From assembly GCA_949825025.1 (NCBI GenBank), contig OX463786.1, positions 17,741,911 to 17,805,910 of the forward strand: a stretch of DNA of 64,000 nucleotides. Direction: 5' to 3'. The stretch is from Siphlonurus alternatus. Lineage: Eukaryota; Arthropoda; Insecta; Ephemeroptera; Siphlonuridae. A program made the translations under genes and the position numbers. Shown here piece by piece: positions 1-11,011 of this stretch (positions are counted from its first letter, which is position 1; each line of letters opens with the position of its first letter). The notes under the pieces were generated by a model that saw nothing but the letters and a program-made list of their open reading frames with translations, was not told where the DNA came from and searched no databases.

Positions 1-103
1 TAAAAAGGGGTTATTTTCTTGTTGTTTACAAATTTCAACAATCCAATTTTTTTTTGTAACGGTCGTCATTGACTTTACCCGGTTCAATAGAGTAATAGCC
101 CTG
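1..103. mobile_element. hAT-like non-autonomous element, right part
   Basis: This stretch matches the right half of the complete element at 41462-41681, including the terminal inverted repeat ending TAGAGTAATAGCCCTG. The left part lies outside the window. The complete copy has an 8-bp target duplication, so hAT is inferred for both. No coding capacity is visible. Confidence 0.75.
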
Positions 104-504
104 ATACGCGCTTACGCGGCAAATATTCAAAGATTTTCAAAGTTAAATTCTTAGCGTTTTTCAGTTTTTTCTTTCTTTTTGTGAAATTTTCTTTATTTCT
201 TTATTAATTTTAAAGTTTATTCAGAAGGAACAGAAGTAGAAAAAACTTTGTAACATTTCATTTCAATGCAGCACGGTGGATAATTTTGATAAGATTTTAG
301 TCTCCTAGACTGCTGAGGAAGGGACCGGATCACAACATGGGGGGATCGAGGGGGGAAAAGGGAAATATAGTACGGGCAGAGCGAACTTGAGTAGGAGGCC
401 ACAACCCAGCCGGCGCGATCGTCATCTGTCGAGACATTAGCCGTCCGGAATTTAAAAAATAACATGCAATGTAATCGGGAGGAAATATTTTTTTAATATT
501 TTTA
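104..504. other. AT-rich flank with a GC-richer patch, no supported gene
   Basis: Between two transposon copies lies AT-rich DNA with a GC-richer patch at about 290-450. A minus-strand frame of 82 codons is open across 217-465, but it has no recognisable motif and no splicing partner, so I do not call a gene. Confidence 0.4.
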
Positions 505-726
505 AGGCGGATTCACATGGCGATTTTTACCAAGCGACGCGACGCGAATAATGCGCGCGCACTTGCTGTAACATCATCAATTGGCGGCCATATTGGGCGA
601 TTAAAAGAAAAAGAGCATCGTAATTAACGCGATTACTGGCGAATTCACCGCCGCATAGGATTTCACTGCTTGTACGTCAAAATCGCGTACGTCGCATCGC
701 CGTTTTGTCGCCATCTGAATCCGCCT
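505..726. mobile_element. PIF/Harbinger-like MITE, copy 1
   Basis: A 222-bp element has terminal inverted repeats AGGCGGATTCACATGGCGA and, on the right, the complement of AGGCGGATTCAGATGGCGA. It is flanked on both sides by TTA (502-504 and 727-729). A second copy at 38376-38595 is flanked by TAA. A 3-bp TWA duplication is the PIF/Harbinger hallmark. There is no ORF, so it is non-autonomous. Confidence 0.8.
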
Positions 727-730
727 TTAC

Positions 731-808
731 AGCCTTGTTAATCACCATGCATGCCCTGTGTTATTCTTACGGCGCATGGTGATGATTAACAAGGCAGCAA
801 GGGGAAAT
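731..808. repeat. Short hairpin repeat family (CCTTGTTAATCACCATGC), copy 1
   Basis: The motif GCCTTGTTAATCACCATGC is followed about 40 bases later by its inverted complement and then by a conserved tail like GCAAGGGGAAATTTTCCGAGG. Related copies lie at 23697-23790, 25355-25476 and 27292-27372, so this is an interspersed MITE-like hairpin. Confidence 0.6.
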
Positions 809-1257
809 TTTCCGAGGCGACGTACATGAAATAAATGTATTATAATATATATTATAAATATTTCTTGTTGTTTATGTGACTGAATTTTTTTATCTAGCAG
901 TTTTATTTTCAAACAAATTTATAACACAAAGCAATGCCTAGTTACTGGTAAGGTGATATTACACAAACATAATTATACAATATTGATGATTGCAGGATTT
1001 GAAAATAAACTTTAAAAAAATCTCTTATCTCTTATTATAATTAAATAAATTAATTTGTAGTTAATTTAAACACCATGGCACATATAAAAATAATATTTAA
1101 TTAATTTTAACTGATTATTTTAATTAGCCGTATTATACCATATGATATCATAATATATTTTACTACTTATTGATACTACATATTTTAATCAGTATTTTAT
1201 ATATAACCCTTATTCATGCCAATTAATGATCTTATTGTATCACATTAACACTAATAT

Positions 1258-1560
1258 TAAGGTGAAGATAACACGAAACATCGATTGTTGTAGTCCCATT
1301 TGATTAACATGTTAACCTTAGCAACCTCATAATAATTCTGATTTTTTTTTAGAGACAGTCCTTAGCACCAAAAAAATATAGAACAAATTTCAAAAAAATC
1401 GGACGATCTGATTGTTTTGAAATTTTTTTCACGTATTTTTGGTGCTAAAAGGACTGCATGTCTCTCTAAAAAAAATCTGAATTATTATGAGGTTGCTAAG
1501 GTTTACATGTTAAACAAATGGGACTACAACAATCGATGTTTCGTGTTATCTTACCCTTAA
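1258..1560. repeat. Long foldback element
   Basis: Two arms of about 115 bp are near-perfect inverted copies, starting TTAAGGTGAAGATAACACG and ending with the complement. The spacer is AT-rich and non-coding. This is typical of a MITE or foldback element. No sure target duplication was identified. Confidence 0.7.
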
Positions 1561-2129
1561 GCTGATATTAATTATTTAAACCTCACTTGCAACAGGACTT
1601 CCCTACGTTTTTCAACATCTGTCTCAAAACCACATGACAGATAAAAGTGATGCCAAAATGACGTTCACGGAACAAAAATAAGAGATGTGGGGAGTGACTT
1701 TGAGCGTTTTTTGCCTAAAATATATGTAACATCAGAAAATTCACTTTAGTCAACAGTTCGAAGGTAAGTTCTTTGTCATTGCATTGGCAGAGTATACAAT
1801 CATATTTATTTACATTTCAATTTGAATATTAATTGTATTTGTGCTTCTGTTTAAGTTGAAGGGTTTAAATTTGTTTGTGCTTATTTTGTTTGTTGTTGTT
1901 TTTATCTTTTGTTAATGTTATTAATGTATTGTTTTGTATTGTTATTTTTAATAAATATATGTAATTTTGTTTAAGCTTACTATACGTGTTGAATAATTGT
2001 ATGTAACTCACAGTCAGTTCCAACCGATAGGGCTTCATTTAGGGCCTTGGTTGGACTGTATTTGTACACAATTTAATAATAAAAAACTAAAAAAAAAAAA
2101 AAAAAAAATTGAAATATAAATATATAAAT

Positions 2130-2240
2130 GATTTGAATTGATTTGATTTGATTTGTTTATTGGTTCCAATACAGAAAATTCCTTTTTGTGAATACAATGA
2201 TGGATAAATAATATTATTATAATATATTACAGTCCTAAAA
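2130..2240 (-). mobile_element. LINE 3'-end-like fragment
   Basis: Short repeats of TTTGA followed by TTGTTTATTGGTTCCAATAC are what the complemented 3' end of many Jockey-type non-LTR elements looks like, with the oligomer tail first. No coding part is present. Confidence 0.3.
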
Positions 2241-2275
2241 TATAAATTTATATAAAATACACACACACATAATAT

Positions 2276-2306
<31 letters not shown>

Positions 2307-2350
2307 ACATATATATATATATATATAACATATATATATCATATATATAT
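2276..2350. repeat. (TA)n-rich microsatellite
   Basis: Runs of TA are interrupted by ACA and TCA. This is simple-sequence DNA only. Confidence 0.8.
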
Positions 2351-2370
2351 AAGCCGAATTCGGGCAAAAG

Positions 2371-2655
2371 TCGAAAAAAAAGCGCACATCTAGTTCTGCG
2401 CATCACGAAATGAGCCAAAGCCGAAGTGAGTTTTATTTTCGGCTTTGGCGCATTTTATTTTGGGCAAAACTAGTCTTGCTTAAATCGAAATGCGCCAGCC
2501 GATATGAGATTTTACTTCGGCTTTTGCGCATTTCATTTTGAGCAAAACTAGTTCTGCGCATCGCGGTTTGAGCAAAATTCGAAATGACATTTTATTTCGG
2601 GTTTAGAGCAAAATTTTGAGCACATCTAGTTTTGCGCAAAATAAAGATGATTTTA
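2371..2655. repeat. Degenerate tandem repeat of about 80-bp units
   Basis: About 3.3 diverged copies of a roughly 78-82-bp unit can be aligned by eye. They are anchored on variants of GCAAAACTAGTTCTGCGCATC followed by a CGAAATG block and a TTTCGGCTTTxGCGCAT block. No gene is visible. Confidence 0.6.
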
Positions 2656-2694
2656 ATGACGCAAAATTCTCGAATAAATAAATATCAATCAAAA

Positions 2695-2697
2695 TAA

Positions 2698-2792
<95 letters not shown>

Positions 2793-2793
2793 G
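2695..2793. repeat. (AAAT)n microsatellite
   Basis: About 24 uninterrupted AAAT units are present. Confidence 0.9.
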
Positions 2794-3425
2794 ACTAAAC
2801 TTATAATTAATAATAATATTGTGACATAATGTATTTCATGCGCTGTTTAAAAATTAAATAATTAGTACAAAAATAACAACTTTGAAATATAATTAAAACA
2901 GTACGTATCGTACATAATATAATATACCTTATAATTATATCCGATATAGTATAGAATCTGTTGTTTTTATAATTAAAACGCTCCACCATTTCTATCACTT
3001 TCTACTTGATAATTATTGTTAAATATTTTTTTTTAAAGAGCTACAGCTAAAAAATCTAAACACGCCACATTTTAAAGTACTCTTATCAGATTCACTCGCT
3101 CTAACCATTAGAAATATTTTGATGCACCTTCTAGATTTATTTTATTTTCTCACATTAGGCTATCAATACAGGTTGTTATCGGTACAACGAGATAAGAAAG
3201 TAGCCTTTACCTGCAAAGAATTTTAACCCCATTTGATTGCCATAAATATAATGTTTATGTATTCTGGCTACTCCAATTAATGTTTGAAGAAATAGAACTA
3301 TATAATTTGCAATGTGCATGAAAATATTTCTACTTGGCGTACGTGCCAACATATACATTACGTACACTTATTATTATTATGAAAACACTATATATTTCTT
3401 ATAATATAAAAAAATAACTTATAAC

Positions 3426-4082
3426 TTAAAGTAAAGTGCGCGCTAGAAAAAAAAGTTGAGTTAGTATTTTCTAAAAATAGTTCAAGTAGTCCTCCATATC
3501 AAACCAAAATTCAAAAAATTCTATCTCAAATAGGTTTGCCAGAAAAAAATTCCAAAGTCAGAGTGAACGCGTCGCTTAACATGGGGCCTTACCTGACAAA
3601 ACCCCTCGAATATCTCGAAAAAATACACCGTTAGGTGCTATGAAAAAAATATAGTGATGATCTATGACCCAAGCTTTAACCAAAAACCGATTAAAAAAAA
3701 ATTCTCTCGAATCCATTTTTCCGTAAAAAGATCAAGAAAATCTACCATGTTAATTCCCATAAGATTTTTTATTATTTTTTTACGGAAAAATGGATTTGAG
3801 AGAAATTTTTTTTAATCGGTTTTTGGTTAAAGCTTGGGTCATAGAACATCACTATATTTTTTTCATACCACCTAACGATGCATTTTTTCGAGATATTCGA
3901 GGGTTTTTGTCAGGTAAGGCCCCATGTTAAGCGACGCGTTCACTCTGACTTTGGAATTTTCTTCTGGCAAACCTATTTGAGATAGAATTTTTTGAATTTT
4001 GGTTTGATATGGAGGACTACTTGAACTATTTTTAGAAAATACAAACTCAACTTTTTTTTCTAGCGCGCACTTTACTTTTAAA
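3426..4082. repeat. 650-bp foldback element
   Basis: Two arms of about 300 bp are near-identical in inverted orientation, beginning TAAAGTGCGCGCTAG and ending with its complement. The spacer is only a few dozen bases. Arm identity is high, suggesting recent origin or gene conversion. No ORF is present. Confidence 0.8.
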
Positions 4083-4273
4083 CCATCCTTAAGCTGTTTT
4101 TATTATAGCTTTTAAAATTAAAAATATCAAATAAAGGTGACACGTACAATAAGTTGATTACACCGTGTCTGCACCCTTGCCATATATGCAAATATTTTCA
4201 AATAAACAAAATATTTTATGAATATATGATATGTTACATATTATATTCAATCAAATATATATGCCATTACTTG

Positions 4274-4704
<431 letters not shown>

Positions 4705-4738
4705 ACTCTTTCTAATAAAATATATATTTATCTTGCAG

Positions 4739-7700
4739 ATGCAGGAAATAATAATAAGATGTACTTCATGGATTTGTTTCCTTCTAGCAATATCTAGCAG
4801 TACTGGTAAGTATTAATTAAACAAATAATTTATAAATTATTAATTAAAATTAATTAATAGGAATATAATAATGTAAGTAAAGTAGTTAGTCAATCATATA
4901 CGTGGCGTATCTTTAATTAATAATGATAATTAATGACTTGTCTCTGGTGATAGAATTATAATTTTTTTTTACCATTTATATTTATAAAAAGCTCAACAGT
5001 AAAAAATTAATTAAAATAATTCAACTATCTTCATTTTTTTTTTCATTAATTTCTCCCATCAGAAACAATTTGAAAATTATTTAAACAATTTTGACTTAAT
5101 AATTGCTAGCTGTGAAATATTACCTTAAATTTAAAATGGAGTATCGCGATCTCAAAAATGTTTATTGCAGAAATGAATAGAAGGTGCAAAGTTATGCAAA
5201 TCTAATTTTTTTCAGAATTTTTAGGGTCTGGGAACTATTTTTGAAAAATTATTGAAAGTACAGAGAGTGACGTCTCTCTTAATAAAAGAATAGGGACTAA
5301 AAGGGTCGTGAGTTCAAACCCGACTTAGGCAAAACTTTTTAGCAATACTTTCCAGTCTCTAAAAAAGCTGAAAAAATCAGAGTTGCATACCTTCGCAGTT
5401 TGCACCCTCAATCCATTTTTGCAATTTATTTATTTGTTATATTTATTCAAAAAACAGACTACAGGTTAGGTAATCCGATTATAAAAAGAATACAATAGTT
5501 CATACAAATTCTTAGTCAAAATACGCACGTACAAAAATTATTATATAACTAAAATCTTGGTAACATATAATACATTATATTTTATATTTTATATATGACA
5601 TAATTAAACATATGCATTTGAGTTATTTACATATCCTTGCAATTAGAAAAAAAAATAATAAAATGATAAAAAATATTTGAGGTCGATACTTTATTTATAA
5701 TTAAACTCTTTTCTCACCCTTATAGCCGGACAGTTGGCACTCCTGAGGTACTCCACCTCCACATACTGTGTTGACAGTGGAGACTCGAGGTCCTCTGCCC
5801 TCGCCTTGTTTGTACCTCCCAGCAGCGTCAAGCAAAATAATGCAGGTGGGTGTCTAGATATACGTACAAATTACACTGAAAGAAATATACAGTTCAAATC
5901 TGTAATATTTTTGTTCATATTCTTCGATCATAAACTTTGACAATAAATGATGTGATTCTGAACTCGACTGATCTTACCTCGATATATGAGGAAATCGAGT
6001 TCAAAGAACGCGCTTAATTAAAAGGCAAGAAGATATGAAAAGGCCTTTATTACACTGTAGCTAGCGTATCACTAGCATGATAATAATTAAAAACATTAAA
6101 TTTGCCCCCCGTTTTCAGTGTCCTCCTGGAAGTCCCCCTGCCTCCCGCCCCCCCAAGAGATGGTGGAGGCTCTCTCGTGCGACCTCACCGCCCCCGGGAA
6201 GTGTGGGGGTTGGGAGAGGCAAGAAATGACCAGGGAGTCCAACTTTGAGGGGGACGAGTTGCCACCTGTCTTCGATTCACGCTGGGAGAGTGAGTATAAA
6301 CTTAATAGGGTCTTGTCTGACCATGTTACGTTAGGATAATATATATAACCTTTAATATTGTTGAAATTTAGAAAGTTAAGAGTAAAGTTTTCTAGATTGT
6401 AAGTATTTATATTACCCATGCATGTTATTAATTTCTAATACTTCGTAAATTCATAATCGATTCATGAATCAATAACCAGATCAACCATCATCTGTATATA
6501 TAGGTAACATAATATGGAAAATCAAATAATTGCATGAAATCGATAGAGGGTGCAAAGTTATATAAGTTATGCTACTCTGATTTTTTTCAAAATTTTAGAA
6601 ACCGGGAATTATTATTAAAAAATTATTGAAAGTGCAAAAAAAGTGACAGCACTGGACGCCTCTCTTAATAAAAATATTGGGACTAAAAGGAGCGTAGGTT
6701 CAAACCCAAGTTTACAAAAACTTTTTAGCAATACTTCGATCCCAAGCTCTAAAAAATCTGAAAAAGAAATCAGAGTCGCATAACTAGGCATTCTCTGTCC
6801 ATTTTTACAATAAAAAATTTTGAGGCCGATACTCCATTTGATTGTATATATTTAGATCTGAATTTATATTCTGGATTCAAAGATCATGCTTAAAATACAG
6901 TTTTTAATGAGGACTCGATCGATCAACCGTCTGTATAGTTTATATAGCATATAAGGGTGTAAGATAAAAAGAGAAAATAATCAATTTGCAGTGTATATAG
7001 TATAAAATAAATATGCAATTTTTGGGATTTTTCATATTAATACTATGTGTATAATATGTACTGTATTCCCAGGGTTTCCGTTTATCCAACACCTGCGCGA
7101 CTATAACTTTGACAACATGATGCCGCTGATGGACCCTCGCCCAGGTGTAAAATCTTTGTCTGTACACTTCTCGATTTTGGCTGAGTCAGATGCCAATCTT
7201 TTACTACATAAGGGCGGAGATCACTACAACTCCCCGTGGTACCTGGTTGCCATAGATGGCTGGGGGAAACGTCGTATTATAGCGTTTAGAAAGTGTCAGC
7301 AGGGGTGGCCGAGGGAGAACCTTCTAAAAGAAACCAACCCTTGCTATCCTCTCAAAGCATCGAGAGAGGCAAGTATAAATATTTGCACTCTTACTTATTT
7401 GAGAACACGTCACGTCATTATATCTTATATACTGGCTTCTCAATGGACAAACTGTATAACGATATTCTTTATTGCTTATTTGGAGGGCCTCAAAAATAAT
7501 GATATTTTTTAAACAGTTCACAATCCGAGGTTCTCAATCCAAATATGCATTAAACAAAAAATTTCATGCAGGGTGTCCATTTAATAATATGTATAATAAG
7601 TTATGAGCTCTCCTTACTCTTGCTTTTTCTTAATTTAGTAAATTGGTACCATCTTTAAAAGATTGCAGAACTTTTCTTTTTTAGACCATGCAAATGGGCT

Positions 7701-10700
7701 CCTAATTATTTGTAACTTTGGTATATTTTTATATTAAATTATAATATTGCAATAATATATTTTTCTCCACAGAACATGACGCTACTGACTCTAGACAAGT
7801 GGGTCAACTTCACTCTTCGCATCAACAGAAGCAGCGACAATCAAGCACACATAACGTTGTTGAAAGGAAAGGAGGTTTTGTTGGAGTGGTTAGATGAAAA
7901 AGATCCCATCGACGTCAATTTTGTGTCCGTCCGGTTTTACAACAGGCCTGGCTACATCAGATTTAATAAGTGTGAGTATTTTTATAGCAATACTCATTAT
8001 AGCTGTGCAGCATTGAGTGAACATATTATGAGAGAATAAATTAATTTTAAGGGAAAATAAATATTGCGACTGTTTGTTTCATTTTCTAGAGCTGTATCTT
8101 TAAAAGACAAAGAGATGCTAATTTGAATTAACTTTTAATATACCTTTTAATCAAATAAAAAAAGAGGCTCACAAAAAATATTAAATGGGCAAACTAGCGT
8201 GGGGTAGCGTTGGTGAGGTACAATCAGCTGACATGTTTGACAGACGACGTGTTGCGCCTCGACTCTGAGAAGGTCCACGTGGCCCTGCCGTCCTTCGCTC
8301 TCCTCTGTGTGTCCGTGACCTTCCTCAACAGCGGGGGTCCGGCACGTCTGCAGGTCGTCACTCGAGAGGGGGCGCCCCTCGCGGCCTTGGACCTGACCGT
8401 GAGTGGGAGAACTGGGAGAGGGTCTTGAGATATGTTTTGAATTTCATCTTTTATTTACGTTTAATGTCTCTCCTCGTCTTTTTTTCTCGTATTTTGCACC
8501 ACTTTTTAGGAAAAAAAATAATATGGGAATGGACGAGATTACGTTTTATTTCCTCTTATGGAACATATATTTTTAAAGATATTGTATTTCATCGTCAATT
8601 TTGAGAGAGGAAGAAATAACATGTTTTTGAGTTAAAAATATGAAATAAGATTAGGTTTAGACTTATAAAGGATGAGTTGAAGACGAAAATTTTCAACTAA
8701 GGGTGGTGTTTATTAATTTTATTTTAACATGGAAGGGATTTTTATTTTCAAATTTGTAACAGATGACATAATTTACATACTATACAATACTACATTTGCA
8801 ATCACAAATTCAATGAATTTTCATTTCAGGAATCGGAAGGATGGCAAATCGCACGACTAGAAGCGACGTTACATGAAAACGTTGATCACAATTTGGAGTT
8901 ACAAAAAACGAACGGGGGAAGATTTCTCCTGGGGGACGTTCGGGTGTGCAGTCAAAAAGGTGAACAACGACAGGGAAATTAATTGGAAATGCTTTGAAAT
9001 GGGGGAAAATTAACTTAATTATTATATCGAGTGAATTTATGAGAACTTTTACAGTAGGTACAACTATATAATGGAGTATTGACCTCAAAATTTTTAATAC
9101 AGAAATGGACAGAGGGTGCAAATTGATGCTACCCTAATATTTTCAATTTTTTTATATTCCGTGAAATGTTTTTTAAAAAATATTGAAACCACAGAGAAAG
9201 CCACGCCTCTGGACGCCTCTCCTAATAAAAGGATAGGACCTAAAAGGGGGCGTGGGTTGAAACCTAACCTCGGCAAAACTTTTTAGCAATACATCCCGGA
9301 CTCGAAAAAAATATGAAACAAAATCAGAGTGGCGTAACTTTGCACTCTCTGTCCATTTTTGCAATAAAATTTTTTTAAAGTCGATACTCTTATTAGTAAT
9401 TAATCTACATTCATTAATATATGACTACCATCACAATGTTCCAGAGGTCCATGTCTCGTCACTGGTAACAGCTAATGTAGCTACTTGCATGAACCTGATG
9501 ACCGAAGAAATTATCCAAACCAGAAAACCGACTGAAGGTGTTTCCGCATTTCGTGAGTTCATCTTAAAGTTTCATACTAAAAGCGTTTGTTTCTTTATTA
9601 TGTATTACATTTTATTTTATTTTTGAATAGCTTTTTTGCTCGAGAGCTAGCAAATATAGAAGTAAATTTTTATGTTCAATAATTGAAAACTACGTCATTG
9701 TTAGGACACATTAGCAGAGAATAGAGGCTTCAAGTGATGCGCTCTCGCTGCGCAACTGTTTGTCGCTATGGTCCATCTTGCACTTGAAAATGAAGCAAAG
9801 TGTTTTTTTAACTTTTTTCGGTTATAAATCAAGTAAAAAATCTAAATCTTGAATTATCTACTCTATTTTTCAGTTTGGACCAAAGTTCCGTAAAAGAATT
9901 TTCCCTGAAAAATCTTATTCTTAGTGAAAAAACGAATTCACGTTTTTTTTACATAGGTTTGGTATAGCGGGTGGGAACACCGAAAAATCAGCTGACTTGA
10001 AGCCTCTATTAAAATTATATTTAGGGTACAATTTTGTTTTAAGATTAGATTTTAGTCTTTATTTTTGTGCGTAAAATTTTCATTGCTATATATTATATAG
10101 CTTTAATTTCATGTAAATGAGCCCTTCTGTAAATTATTAAAAAAATAAAGAAGGATTTGAACTTATCAAAAGTGGTGGCCGTAGTATTTGAAGGCTGCAG
10201 TTTTAATATTTAAAATAAAAAGCCAGTCAATTAAAATAAAGATATTTTAGCACAATAATTTACGCCATGAATTGCGTAATTCCCCATGGAGAGCAAGAGA
10301 TTTAATTTGATTTTCATTTTATGGAAATCACTCCTCATTCCATCCAGATCCCCCTTAATGTTAAAATTTATTTGACGCGTTGCAGCCTCGTGTCCTGGCG
10401 AGACGTTCGGTGCTCACTGCAACCTCACGTGCAGTTTGTTGACCGGTCTATCATCTTGTTATGATGGCTCGTTCTGTGACGTCACCACCTGCTCCTGTGC
10501 ACAGCTGGGCACCTCTGGAGACACCTGTAGAACATGTAAGAAATAACATTATGCAAAATAATAGAGTATCGACCTCAATTTTTTTATTGCAGAAATGGAT
10601 AGAGGGTGCAAAGTTATGCCACTCTGATTTTTTTCAGATTTTTTACAGCCCTAGAAGTATTTTTAAAAAATCATTGAAAGTCATTTCTGTGACGTCACGA

Positions 10701-10932
10701 GACGCCGCTCCTTAACAAAAATATAGGACTTGCCGCCTCATGACGTCACAAAAAGAACTTTCAATAATTTTTTAAAAATAGTTTCTGGTTTGTAAAAAAT
10801 CGGAAAAAAATCAGGGTAGCATATAACTTTGCATTTCTATCCATTTCTGCAATAAAAAAAAATGAGGTCGATACTCCATTACAAAAGACAACTAAGATTT
10901 GCAATAGTAGAAATCTTTTAACACTTGCACTT

Positions 10933-11011
<79 letters not shown>

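Noticed and set aside
217..465. 82-codon minus-strand frame in a GC-richer patch
   Set aside because: No motif, no partner exon and no clear promoter. It lies between two transposon copies.
1700..1763. Possible 5' non-coding exon ending AAG before GTAAGT
   Set aside because: The donor looks good, but nothing else supports transcription starting here.
6096..6419. 107-codon minus-strand frame
   Set aside because: It is the shadow of receptor exon 3, which is supported by phase and by joining to the next exon.
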